Part shown: positions 1 through 11,831 of the stretch, in pieces
Layout of the letters: each line of letters opens with the position of its first letter
Numbering within the stretch: position 1 is the stretch's first letter
Source of the DNA: Saksenaea vasiformis B4078
Lineage: Eukaryota; Mucoromycota; Mucoromycetes; Mucorales; Saksenaeaceae
Length of the DNA: 64,000 bases
Assembly (NCBI GenBank): GCA_000697055.1
Contig: JNDT01002384.1
Span: 88,317-152,316 of the forward strand
Direction of reading: 5' to 3'
The notes under the pieces: model-generated
Database searches by the model: none
What the model saw: only the letters and a program-made list of their open reading frames with translations
What the model was told of the DNA's origin: nothing
Made by a program: the position numbers and the translations under genes

Positions 1-1404
1 CCCTAGTATAGACTGTGCTCCAGTGGTGCTCAGGCGTTGATCCACCCATTTCTTCATCGGTAAATAGCAAGGGGTGCCAGAACGCATAGTAAGCTTATTG
101 ACAACACAGTATTCACGGAAATCCCAGCAGTCTTCCAGAAACTCGTCTACAGATCTTCCTGGGTCACATTTGGAAATGTATAGGCCAAAAACAAAGAATT
201 CGACAGCCTTGAACATGTTGGTCTCTCCTTTAACGGTGGTTAATATCCCGTCTATATCTTCGCGGAGCATCGCGACAAACACGTTTAGAACTCTGGTTAC
301 TGTCCTCCTTAGTTCTTGATCAGGTATAAATGTCTTATCCGCGAGAAATTTTGAAGTGCAAAAAGGTGTCGCTGGAAATGTGTGTTCTGGATCTTGATGG
401 ATGAGCAGAGTCAAATGTGCAACAAGTTGATACAGGTAGCCTCGACTATCAGCAAATAAACGCTGTAAATCTTGTCGATGTATCTCCCACAAGTCTTTGA
501 CAAGCTTTGCGATAGGTGTTGCGTGCGCTTTCAATTTTTCTGCCGGAGTAAGCGACATACCAAGCTGTACTCTTGCAAAGATCTCGTACTAAAGATCCAA
601 TGACGTTATATCGTGCTCCTTATCTATCCATTTCTCCTAAGAGACAAGTAACTTACCTCTTGCTCCACGTCGAGATCGTTGTACTCCACTAAACACATAA
701 TTCAGCATTCCATACCACTACTACAATACCAGCTTACCACAAACCAGCTCTGCTTCGCTGAAACGATCTCTCATGACGGGACTGATATACTTTCTAGGTT
801 TGTTCGGATCTATGGAAAGCAATTAGTACTACTGGTGACACGTCGACTTTTAATCCTACGCTTATTTGCTGCAGCTGATGGCCTTAAATTGTCGTTGTAA
901 AAGTATCGTTCTTCAAGACTTCCGCTTGACAGGTCGTGATACGGAATTTCGTTATTCATAAATCTAACAGAAGCAGGTAAGTACACAGCCGTCGTAAGAT
1001 CTTCCTATGATTTACTTGTAAATGGCTGTTAATCTTTGTTTTCCGTCAATGCAGAAACGGATCATGCGACCATTCTCGTCTTCTCTGTTAGCAAACACCA
1101 GAGGTGGTATGTAGTAATTATTCATGATCGAATCGATCAACGTGCACATCTTCTCCGTCTGCCATACAATTTCTCTCTGGTATGGTGCGTCCTAATTGGA
1201 ATACTCATGTCAACCGACGCGATCGATTTCCGTGGAATTTTTAGATTTGCTAGTTACCAAACTAATGAGCTTCTTGTCGAGGAGATCTATAAGCATTTTT
1301 AGCATATCTAAATTTCGTCAAATATATTCCTAGAAAAACATACCTCGAAGCTTCCACATAGTTTGAACGCGATTGTTAGGTCGCTCTAACGGTGCTGAGG
1401 ACAT
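1..1404 (-). CDS. DUF262 (GmrSD N-terminal/ParB-like fold) protein, 3' end cut by window edge
   Basis: Seven exons can be joined in one frame: 1404-1344, 1286-1258, 1191-1016, 963-860, 809-738, 688-657 and 588-1. All six introns have GT..AG ends, and one has a TACTAAT branch point just before its acceptor. The joined product starts MSSAPLERPNNR and is about 354 residues before the edge. It carries the DUF262 landmarks in order: APYQREIVW, then CIDGKQRLTAI (the DGxQR motif), then FARVQLGMSLTPAEKL. In bacteria this fold is the N-terminal half of GmrSD, a type IV restriction nuclease; fungi have many uncharacterised relatives. Function in fungi is unknown. It is divergent from the ZGRF1-like helicase gene. 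The family call is firm; exact exon ends are by eye. Confidence 0.85.
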
Positions 1405-1892
1405 GGTTAATGAGCACAACGCGAAAGAGCTGAACTGTGAAGTCTATCGGGCATTAAATTTCACAACCAATCAACTAGATAAGTTGTCGATCTAAGGATT
1501 TCATTGTCTTTGGATTCATCACAACACTAGTACCATTGATTGTATAGATCCTTTGCAATATTAATTGTAGAGTATGGTGGATAAGAATTTTTATACCTTT
1601 TTCGGGGTAAGAAAGGGTTGGTCTAAAAGGGTTCTTTTGCTGCATCACTCCTTAAAAGGTCGGCATGTCTCAAGTATTATGAAGATAAAAAAAAAGATAA
1701 TCCGGTCATACATCGAGCATCTCGGCTGTCATTGTTTGAAAGCTAAAAAAAGGGTTTCGTCATATTAGAACGATCTTTCACCTCCCTAAATAGAGAACCA
1801 TGAGGTACCTCGCCATTCATCGTGTGCCTAATACGAAGTGGCTGGAAGGTTGTGGTGGCTGATGAGTAGGACAACGATATCACAGTACCGGA
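1405..1892. other. Intergenic region between two divergent genes
   Basis: About 490-630 bases separate the start of the DUF262 gene (1404, minus) from the two possible starts of the helicase gene (1893 or 2031, plus). It probably holds both promoters. I see no convincing coding exon; short open frames here have no recognisable content. Confidence 0.5.
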
Positions 1893-4800
1893 ATGGCGTC
1901 CGAAGTACTTGAATCGGCTAGTTTTCTGACGATCCTTTCGAGAGTCACGTATCGCGCTTCGGAATTTTTAAACGCGTCGCAGCAGCAACGAACCTGTATC
2001 GCGTTGACCCCTTTAGGAAAAGGAATTGCCATGAGTGATAATTTTGTCTGTTCTTTCATTGTCCTCTTTACCAATCAGAAACAAAAGAAATTCAAAACAT
2101 GGCAAGATGGTAAGCTCTCCGTCTACGAATCGCCACATCCATCTTCTCACTGCTCATTTCAGGTACAATGAGATATTACAGCTTTAACAAAAAGGTACAA
2201 CGACAAAGCAGTAGTGTGCCGTACTGACTTGTTTTAGCTTGTTTTGATCGACGAGAAAGGTTACCATGTGGACAAGTACAATCAGCAATGTTCGATCGCA
2301 CCAGGTTTAACAAGTCATTCCATAGAAAATTCCATAAGAAAGGCTCCCCGAACGTAGGAGATGAAATTGAATTCGAAGGGCATATAGTGACAGTGGAAGC
2401 ATTTGAGCGGCAAGATCCATATTTAGTGCAGATTTCTAATCAGACCGCAGCACCGTCGATAGAACGTGAACAGCCCAGCGGCGTGAGGATTGCAGCAGCT
2501 AGACCGTCTTCGGGATCTGAGACCATGCGTTCAAATTATAGTGTCCCGAGAAAGCAATTACGGACAGCTATATCCTATCGATGTAGTCCACACGTGCGCC
2601 ATACAAATTCGACGATGCACGAATCTTTGCCAAAGGAACGCAGCGCTGAACCAGAAAGCTTGCTGTACAAAAGTAATGATACCCATATTCCGCTGACGAT
2701 TGAACAGAATAATGACGACGACGATGTAACCTCGCCACCCACCCACGCACACAGGAACACGACCTCGGAAATAAATCATCTCATGACAACCACTTCTATT
2801 ACATCGACAAAAGGAAAGAATCGCATGGATATGAGCACCGGGGAAGACTCTACGTCGGCTACTTCAGTATTCATGCGGTCAGCTCCGTATACGATTGGAA
2901 ACGGAAGCAATAGTGGACAAGAGATACGAAGTGGAATTGATACAAGTGTTGGTCTAGCGGCACCGTCTAGGATTGGAAAACCCAATGTTGTTAAGGGAAC
3001 GGAAATTTCGCCTCCAGATAGAGGGAACAAAGGCATGACACCAATAGCGACGAAGAGAGCAGTAGAGGAAGATCAGCATCCAAACCACGCCGGCGCGGTA
3101 AGCGAACGAGAGTCAATTTGCTACTTTTTTTTTTCCTAATACGAGCATCACAGGCAAAGCAAAGAAAGATCCGAGTTGGTCTGTCGAAGCGCACGAATCC
3201 ATCGCAAACTTCTGTCGCGACAGGTACATCGATATCTGTCCAACAAAATGGTTCTTCTCGTGAATCAGAAACTAGTACAAGGTAATATATATATCCTACG
3301 GTTATAGTTAACGTGCCGACTGTGTAGAAACTTTGTGTCAGCATTAAGCATCCCGATGGATGAAAAGCAAGATCGTGAGGAGAATAGCAGTGCAACCACA
3401 TTGTCAGTTCCACTACCTGTACTTTAATGGTAACTAATGATCATTATTTGATAGAGAGAAGAAGACACAAAAACCGTTCACATCTCCGTTAACTGAGGGA
3501 CCGTAAGACAGAACCGATGGAAAACATCCTTTAGCTAACCAACTAAATGTAGGACTGTGCCTCTCATCTTACAGTTTCCTACATATGAAAAGGCGACATC
3601 TGTTCTCAAAAGTAAAAAGCAGCCCAAGAGAGCCCGTGTTGTACCGACACAATTTGTAAGTATGCAGTCTCTTGTCCGTTATGATTGACATATCATGCGT
3701 AGGCAAACGCTGCAGAATATAGAGACGTATTTATACGGATGATTCATGAGCACCTTCAGGTACCTACACACTGACATCTCCCGTGGCTAAGACGTTTCTA
3801 AATACTAGATCCTCTTGACGAACTTCTCTATCTATTATTATACGGTTTATAACGCATGCAAAAATGGGGGAGGACTCGAACGAAGCTTCCGCTCCAAAGG
3901 ACTCGGATTCTACGAGGCGTGTGATATTTACAAGTAGGCAAAAGAAACTGGAAGTCAAGCTCACTCAATTTCTTGCATATGGTAGCGATGGAAGATATCA
4001 TTCCCATACGCGATTTCGGTTCAAATTACGAAACAAGGAAAACCATTCAAAATATGGCAAAGGTTGGTTACCGTTAGTCTATGACTGTAACAAACTCATG
4101 CGTTTTGATAGATGATATCTGGGTGGTCTCCAGTTCCCCAAAATTTGAGTCAAGCATTACATTTTTAGGAAGAAGCACGTTCTATGGACCATCATCAGAT
4201 GGTATGCTTGATGTCAGTCTTGAATAAGCCGTCTTTTCCATCCAAGACTGAACAAAATCGCACAGGTTGAATGTGTTACGCCGCGCGATGCAAGGGTTGC
4301 ATCTATCCTTACCCAAGGAAGCCAATCCGTCTATGCTTTGCGCACGATTTCGGCCAACACCGAATTTATGATGATAGGTACGTGAAAGGACGATCTGTAG
4401 CACATGCCTCTTATGAACTGTAAAGATTCTCTATCTGAACAAATGGACAAATGCCCTATCCTACCTGCGCTGCTTACTGATGGAAAGAGCAAACGCAAAA
4501 AGAAACTAACTCAAACGATCTGTCCGCGAGATCTCGATTGCATTAAATTGTATCAAGAAGACAACTTCGATGTAGAAAAGAAAATCCACGAAATCACGGA
4601 ACGTTACAAGCTCAACAAGGACCAGGAGAGGTATGTTTACCTAAGAATTGCCCAGGAGATTGATTAATCATATATAGTGTGTTACGAACAGTGGCCAAGT
4701 CTGTTATTGTTGCTCCTGGTTGGAGTGAGGAAGCAAAAGAACCTGTGACATTAGTTCATGGTAAGGTAATCTAGCGTCTGACTTCGATTCTTACTCTTTT

Positions 4801-6715
4801 CTTTAATGTTAAGGTGTATTCGGATCTGGCAAAAGGTAATATGATCAATGAGGTTGTCTTTATTAACAAAATGATAAGTTACCTAGCAGCAGTGTTAATT
4901 ATCTTTTTACGGGAAGTTATTGACACTGTGTCCGATTATCGAGAAGCAGACAATATGATATCCTTCAAGATTCTGATTTCATCAATGACGGTATGCCGAA
5001 TCGATACATGGAAACTGAACTAATTTACGTTTCTTTCGGTCTAAGAATGTCGCTGTGGACCGTATCTTACAGGTACCATTCTACCAAATTTTTAATGCAC
5101 ACTTATCACTATATATAGACCCTTGTAAGACTCGGACACGATCAATTTGTCCGAGTGGGGAGGTTGGTGCGACAAGCATGAGACAACATGACTTACGTCT
5201 TCTTCAGTTTAAAGAAAATAGCAAAGAATTTGTTACCATACACGGCTCAGGCAAGGTCATCCAGTAGCGAAGGTAAGTATGCAATAATGTATGCGCCTTC
5301 TCATTCTGTCCTAGAAATAAAAGAGTTGGAGCAAATGTTGCAGGATCCGCATAATTCAGAAGAAGAAAATGGCTACATTGCTTCGACAATCCAACGGTTT
5401 CGGAAAAGCGAGAATTCGGTACAGGTTTCCGCTGCAGACGTTGTAGGTCTGTGTTACACGCGATCAATTTCATATAGTTACTCATTCAGCCTACTTGGAA
5501 TTAGCTACGACATGCATGGCCTCTGTCTTCGAAGTTTTTAATTATTCAAAATTCTCGCTCATCTTATTAGACGAATCATCGCAACTAATGGAGCCGCTGG
5601 CCATGGTACCTATTTCGCGTTTCTCTTGTAGCAGGCTGGTCATGATCGGTGACCCTTTACAGGTTGGAGGTTCATTTTCCATGCGATACACTGAGCTGTT
5701 ATTAGCTTCCTCCTACACTGACCACAAATTGCGATGAGGGGAAAATCGGACAGGGCCTTGATAAAACGTTATTTGATCGATTAACAGAGGTACATATCCA
5801 GCACAAGAGTGAAAAAGACGCTAATACGTTCGCCGCCTTGCAACAGATGGGACAACAAGTAAGCTCTATAGGAGAATATGTGATACACCCTTATCTAATA
5901 CACGATAACGTAGTCAATCATGCTACGAACGCAGTACCGGGTAGATAAACCGAGTTTAGCAATCTGAAAAATACTCATCCTATCTATTCCCAACAGTGCC
6001 ATCCGCAGATCTCTGCGATTAGCAACAGACTATTCTATAGTCAACGACTGCTGAATGGAGTGAATGAGGTGGATCGAAAGCCATTTGTAAACGGTTTGCC
6101 CACCGTAATGTTTGTGGACACGGGTGGAGAAGTAAGTTCACGAAGCATATAATTATACCATAGAAATGAACCGTCGTAAAGGAAAAAAAATCGATTCGTA
6201 CCAATTCGTTTTGGAATGAAACCGAGATAGCTGTAGCAGGTCATATTACTCAAGGTTTAATGAAACTTGGGTTATCGGCAGCTGACATGGGCGTTATCGC
6301 CCTATGTAAGTCCAAGTTGCTAACCCTGAGAACCTTTTCTCATCTACTGGATGTATAGATAAAGGGCAGGCCGACAAACTAACGGAGTATATCGGGAGCC
6401 ACGACTCTCAGGACAAAAATATACAGATTTCTACTGTGGACGCATTCCAGGGTGGCGAAAAAGAAATTATCATCTTATCCACGGTGCGAACAAGTAGTAG
6501 CGGCTTCATAGATAACCATCCACGTGTGAACGTTGCGCTAACGCGTGCCAAAAGGTTCGTTTTTAGATGGCAGTTTGAAGTGGAACTCATGTGAGCATTT
6601 TAGGCACTTGATCCTTTTGGGAAAGAAGGACCTTTTAATGATGAATGAGACCTGGGCAAAAGTACTTTGGGAATGTGAAGGTAAGAACAAAAGCAAACAT
6701 TCACTTTCAGGCTAA
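1893..6715 (+). CDS. ZGRF1: ZGRF1-like DNA helicase (DUF2439 N-terminus plus SF1 helicase)
   Basis: A long multi-exon gene. The N-terminus has the DUF2439 signature shared with yeast Mte1 and S. pombe Dbl2: KFKTWQDG, then after introns [13 protein letters not shown] and [15 protein letters not shown] low-complexity linker follows. The helicase part is intact: [19 protein letters not shown], Walker A GVFGSGKSYLAA, Walker [10 protein letters not shown] with the MIGDPLQLPPT motif, [14 protein letters not shown], and [19 protein letters not shown] with [16 protein letters not shown]. Vertebrate ZGRF1 acts in homologous recombination and crosslink repair; Mte1/Dbl2 partner the Mph1/Fml1 helicase. 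I did not find the GRF zinc finger of the vertebrate protein. The start is either 1893 or 2031; the second gives MSDNF right before the domain. The end is TAA at 6713-6715 after a short last intron. One frame change near 2276-2304 needs a 29-nt intron or a sequence error. Confidence 0.85.
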
Positions 6716-6956
6716 AACCATACGCCGACGTACAGGAAACTGTTTTTCGAAACAGAGCTTCGCGCGCTTACTTGCCGACCTCCAATCGGCTCAAATGGAT
6801 ACCGATAGCTAGCTCCCGTCAATATTAACGATCGCTTAAGCAGATAAAGCCAATGTATTACTATTAGCACAGTTCGACAATTTGTCATGTGCAGTTCAAT
6901 ATGCAGACTTTTTCTGCACAGCACGTCTTAATAGTTCACAGATCTTGCAGTTCTTT

Positions 6957-8379
6957 TCAAAGAAAGAAGTGAGCGACTGAATTTTTTTTTGATTTCAAGT
7001 TACCTGATTTGGGTGCAGATGCCTTTCTTCTCTGAGATGATATGGACATTTCTCGCATGGCTACAAAGTTACCGATATTTTTCCGTGCAGAGAAAAAGAA
7101 ATCCGCTTTACGCCTAGTTCGTTGTTGTTTTCTGTCCAGAGTCACTGTGGAAAATAGCAAAGATAAATCTTACGATCACAGACCTTACATGTTGAATAAC
7201 GTTTACCTCCGCTAGTGAGTGTAACGCTCGGTGACGAAAATGCAGAGGTGATAAGTAAGGTTTTTTGCGTATCCTGCAATGTTTGGTCATGCTGCATCGA
7301 GTACTTTAGAGCAGGCCGGTTCGATAGTTTGTGTTTTCTGACATGCATCACGTTGTCTTTTGCCGACGAATTATCGGCGACATTGGCGTTTATGTGCCAG
7401 TCTTGATTGTCCAAACAGCGCTCTTTCGTATCACTCAAACTATATATGCCACTTCCACCGGATCCCTGTGTGCTTTGTATATTGTCGTCATGATTACTAC
7501 ACATTAGAGGCCTGCCTTCAGCGACCTTGTTATGATAAACTGTATCGTGATTGGGTTGAAGATGATATCGAGGTAGTGGATTCATCTGGATGGATGTCAA
7601 GCGGCTATCTTTACTAAACAGGTCTGTCTCGGATATGGGTTCGGGTTTTTCCCATACCTGTATTAAAAATAGAAGGTTCAATGCATATGTAGGCAAACAA
7701 AAAGAAATACGAACGTCTTCATTTGTCTGGAAGCATGGCGAACCATTTAGACAGCGTTTCATTGCAAGAATGTTGTTCATAGTCTTGGCTTCCATTGTTA
7801 TCCGATCTTTATAACTGTGTAGATGAGGTGAGTTGACGCCAAGCCTCTGATCGAACGATATACATAAGATCCTTGACACCTTGTACATTTTCCTCGGCAG
7901 CGGGGTTGATTTTGACCATTGGGAAAAATTGCACTTTTTCTTGCATATCCCACGGTAAGTGACGCACAATTCTCTGCTCCATAGTAAAATACGGTGGTTC
8001 AAGGAGAGGCAGCAAATCGTCATTCAGCTTTTCCAATTCGCATCGCAGAATACTTGTCATACTCAGGCTGATGGATTTTTCGAAGCGAATCAAACGTTCG
8101 CAGGAAGCTTTGTCGACGAACCACCGCGCCTGTGGGCTTACAAGGTCTTTGATGCGTATTTGTTGATCGGCTGGGGGCATGTTGTTTATTTCTTTAGTCA
8201 TCATCTGGCAAGCGGTATTCATCAATGGTTGTGTGTAACCTAAAGATGCTGTCAGCGTTGACAGATAAGCTGTCTTTCCTTCTTGTCCCTCCACCATAAT
8301 CAGGATGGTCCAGATCGAGCATAGCATTTTGTAAGTCTTCCTTCCATTCTATGTCTTTCATGGTCATGGGTCCAGACAT
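6957..8379 (-). CDS. Hypothetical protein
   Basis: Overlapping minus-strand frames join through plausible introns into one protein that I do not recognise. The first ATG is at 8379 (MSGPMTMKDIEW); an alternative is 8327. The middle part is helical and rich in charged residues (SPQARWFVDKASCERLI, EQRIVRHLPWDMQEKV). A 49-nt intron ending near 7815 joins VKDLI to YKDRITMEAK. A polar, low-complexity stretch follows, and the C-terminus is strongly basic (DRKQQRTRRK) and ends in VAHFFL. The last intron would be only 29 nt (donor GTAAGA), or about 39 nt with an upstream donor. The basic tail suggests a nuclear protein, which is inference. It converges on the helicase gene with about 240 bp between their stop codons. 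Confidence 0.55.
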
Positions 8380-8596
8380 GAAAGAAACAATGGAAAAAAG
8401 CAGTCTTCGTCGTATACATATACATGTTTTTTTTTATTGTATTGACCTGTTCTCTGAATGGTCTTGATGCATTACCGAAGATTTGTTCTGCGTAGATGCT
8501 CTATTCTGACTGACGTTTACAACCCGAACGTTTTGTCTCAAGTGTGGAAGTTTCACGCTTACAACAGATTCATTGTAGCTATGCTATTTACACTTA

Positions 8597-8774
8597 CCAG
8601 GAATATTGCGTTTTTACAGTCTTCTGGGGATCGTTTTTGATGTGAGTGAGCTTTCAGTTTGTTGCCAATGCGTATAATGGTAACCGTATATCTAATTCCT
8701 TCCTTAGTGCAAAATTAGTTCCTCATGAACGGAAAATTTATATAGACAATGTAAAGATTTCATTCAATAAACAG
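8597..8774 (+). repeat. Dispersed repeat family, copy D (3' fragment)
   Basis: This stretch matches the 3' part of the copies at 37.6-38.5 and 59.6-60.4 kb. It shows the same order of pieces: a TCTGGGGATCG-like segment, a GT donor (gtgagt), an intron ending in TTCCTTAG, an exon beginning GCAAAATTAGTTCC, and the end block ATTCAATAAACAG. In this copy the second exon reads AKLVPHERKIYID and stays open much longer than in the others. It lies between the hypothetical gene ending upstream and the MFS transporter gene. Confidence 0.7.
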
Positions 8775-8858
8775 TTGGAACATGTACATAAAATTAACCA
8801 GCAAAATTACATCAATCATTGTCTTTTTCATGACGGAAGAGTAGGATACGTTTTCGTC

Positions 8859-10680
8859 CTAATTATCGACAGTCTCTTCGTCTCGAGGACTTGACACTGG
8901 ATAGACAAGGAATGCCGCCATGAATCCAATAAATGCTATACCGCCACATAAAAAGAAACTTAAGCTTGGCATGGTGGCAACTGTTGCACTGTAGATGGTA
9001 TTAAGGCCGAACTGGGCACAAATTGCTAAAAGATATAGCAGTTGGTGAGTCATCAGAAGCTACTGGTATGGTGAGAAATTACCTCCAACTGAATCGAGGA
9101 AAGCAACTGCACTCATCAATTCACCAATCTCAGCTGGACTGACAGTTGCAACGATGAGAGAACGTAAAGACGGTTGAGCAAGGAAAGACAGACTTTGCAC
9201 CACACAGACGACAACGAACATTGATTCTCGTGGAACCAAACCAACCAGTAGAAGGCATGTCGCTTCAGCGAACAGACCAGAGCGTAACAACCATGATTCA
9301 AATGAAACGGTACGCTGAGTATCTTGTTCGCCATCGCTTGATTTCTTGAGAAAGAGCCTTGTAAGCAAAGGTAGGATGATCAGCATAATGAATAATCGGC
9401 TGAATGAAGCGAGACTGATGAATAGTCCACCCTCATATGCGGTCCAATGGAATTTAAGCATGGCATACAGTAACGTTGGTGGCAGCGAAACAATGGTTAT
9501 AAGTAACTGGATCAACGCCAAGGCGGGAAGTGCGTAAGATGAAATATGTGTAGAGCGGACTCGAAAGAGTACAGAAAGCGTCGAGAAAACGTTTAGGCCG
9601 CGCAACAATGATTTGAATGTGCTTGGCTTGGTATCGCCTTCTTTACTAGCTAAGGGACTTGGAGAATTGCCAAGATCGATCGATTCTGGCATAATCAGTA
9701 CATAGAGACCAAACAGGATATTGAGCGCGAGTCCCATATAAAAGACATCTACTACGTTGCCGGTGTACTAAGACACCCAGGGTTCTTTACGTAAGATAAT
9801 ATGAAGGTAGCAATATCTTTACCTTGAGAATAAGACTAGATGCCATTGGGCCTTTTAACAAGCAGATTGTTGAGCGATAAAAGCAAACAAGGTATTGCGC
9901 TTACCAAGACAGACACCTGTCATAAGAGATGCCATCATGCGACCAAACGCAACAGTTCGATTTGCCACTGTGGTGCAGTCGGCGATATATGCTTGTACTG
10001 TCGCCAATACGATGCTCTCGTTGGCAAGAAATCCCCGGAAAATTGGCGCCAAGAATAGGAATGTTACACCAAATTTGTCTTGGTATTTGGCAGTGACTAT
10101 GAAGCAGAGTACCTGCATAATAGTACCTACGGATGCCATCCGAAAGATGGCCGTGCGTCCCTTTCGATCAGAAAGCTTTCCAAAAGGCTTGGCTAGAAAA
10201 ATAGCTATTCTCCTATTTAGTCCTGTTGAATCTAATGTCTGGAGGAACCATTCTACCTGGTGCGAATGACAGAAACATAGTTATTGCAAGGGCTTTGGCA
10301 ACAATGGATTGAACTTCTGGAATATTACAGTCTTGAATTGGACTTAGATCATTGTCTAGGATCGACGTATCCAATCCTTTTGATTGATAATGTCTAATAG
10401 GGCCCAATATATTAGTTGATAGATATAGAACGTAAAGGATCATCTCACTTGTCACAAAAAACTTGGGTATAGAACTGGAGTATTGGAGCAAAGACAGATC
10501 TAGACAACAATCAGTCAATGGTTGATAGACATTGAACATAGCTATTATGCGTTACCCAGTATAGAATGCGAGCGTGAAGAATGGCAAGATAACGTGCCAA
10601 GGCGACGGTTTTCGATGTGGTTCAGGTGGTGTCAAAAGCGGGATAACTTCTTCCAAGTGATTATAGCTGGATGATCGCAT
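8859..10680 (-). CDS. Major facilitator superfamily transporter
   Basis: A membrane transporter built from about five exons. The start chosen is ATG 10680 (MRSSSYNHLEEVIPLL), just before the first hydrophobic helix; the longer frame upstream is polar and lacks support. Several hydrophobic segments follow, for a likely total of 12. One region reads FLFLAPIFRGFLANES, then AYIADCT and AFGRMMASLMTGVCLG, the pattern of the MFS central N-half loop and helix 5 in tetracycline/hippocampus-abundant-transcript-like carriers. The second half has long helices around LALIQLLITIVSLPPTLLY and FVVVCVVQSLSFLAQPSL. The tail after the last helix is short and acidic (SPRDEETVDN). The substrate cannot be told from the sequence. 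Proton-coupled transport at the plasma membrane is the usual role of such carriers. Confidence 0.8.
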
Positions 10681-11831
10681 TTTTTTTTTTTGAGTGAAGG
10701 AATAAGAGTGAAAGTAGAACAAGGGTTGATCGACTGGCTTTTTATCCTTGTCCGGAAGAAATGAATTCCTCTGTGGTACACACTCAAAACTTCGTACTAC
10801 TGATTTTGCCATGGTGATTGGAAATGGCAAGCAAGCCATTTGATCTCCGGGCCAATCGTACAGGGTAGTGCATCTCGGAACCGTCTTTTTCCCATTTGTT
10901 GACCAATTCATGCTACTTGAGACAGGAAGCTCCTATCAGCGCTTGAGATCCTTTCTACCTGCCTACAAATGAGAACTGCTTTCAGCGAGATATTACAAGT
11001 ATCACTATCTCTACATATGACATAAACCATCTCAATGCATCTCTCTATCTCTATCTAGGAGACTATCTACTATGCAAAACTACCTCAAAAAACTGAATAA
11101 CATTCCATAGGCCATCGCTCTTGCTTGTCGTGCATCTAAACTAGCGTGACCGTCTACATCACCTCTTTGCAAGCACCTTTGTTTCAGTCCGATAGAGGGG
11201 TAAGAGCTGCAAAACAAACCTCCGTGATTGCTATGGAAGTTGTGCAAGTGGGGAGGGAGCTTAATACATCACCTTGACGCTTGATACAATTACTTTCAGG
11301 ATATCCCAAGAGCAGCTAGTCAATTGAACATGAATACAGTGCGTGCAAACCGCTATAAGTAGCGATTATCAAGTCAGTGCCAGAGTCGGCAGGTGTTTAT
11401 GATTAGTCAGACATGGCTCTTTATGAAAGCAATCTATCCTCATGCCTCTGTTTAGTATCAGACTGCTACAATTCAGCCCTTTCGGCACTGCAGAAATAGG
11501 TAATATCGGCCTATTCAAACGCGCAGGCTTTGCTGTGTCCCATCAGATGTTCAGCGGAGCCATCCCTTTTTGATTTGCCGCTTAGTGGCCCGGCGCATTG
11601 TGACATGATCTTCTCCTTCAGGAAGGTTTTGAGCTGGAGCGACCGCCGAGAGTCTATAACATGTACTACACTCACAATTCTATAGCACTTCCTTTCTTTA
11701 TACCACTCATGTCACACAGAAGCCTCTTCCACTCAAAAAAGCATATCTTCCCCAACGGTATCAAAATTTCAGTCTAACTGAAGTCACGTCAAGGTGGGAA
11801 ATGTCGAGTCTCTCGTCCTGCCAAAGATACC
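10681..11831. other. Intergenic region, no gene recognised
   Basis: About 1.1 kb upstream of the MFS gene (minus) and of the next plus-strand gene. It contains TC-rich runs near 11035-11060 and no open frame of useful length. It probably holds both promoters. I see no tRNA or other RNA gene in it. Confidence 0.4.

Noticed and set aside
1574..1768. Small plus-strand ORF between the DUF262 and helicase genes
   Set aside because: Lysine/phenylalanine-rich chance frame in the shared promoter region, with no family.
7809..8327. P-loop NTPase in the hypothetical gene (EGQEGKTAYLS)
   Set aside because: The spacing does not fit GxxxxGK[ST], and no Walker B follows; it is probably chance and may lie upstream of the true frame.
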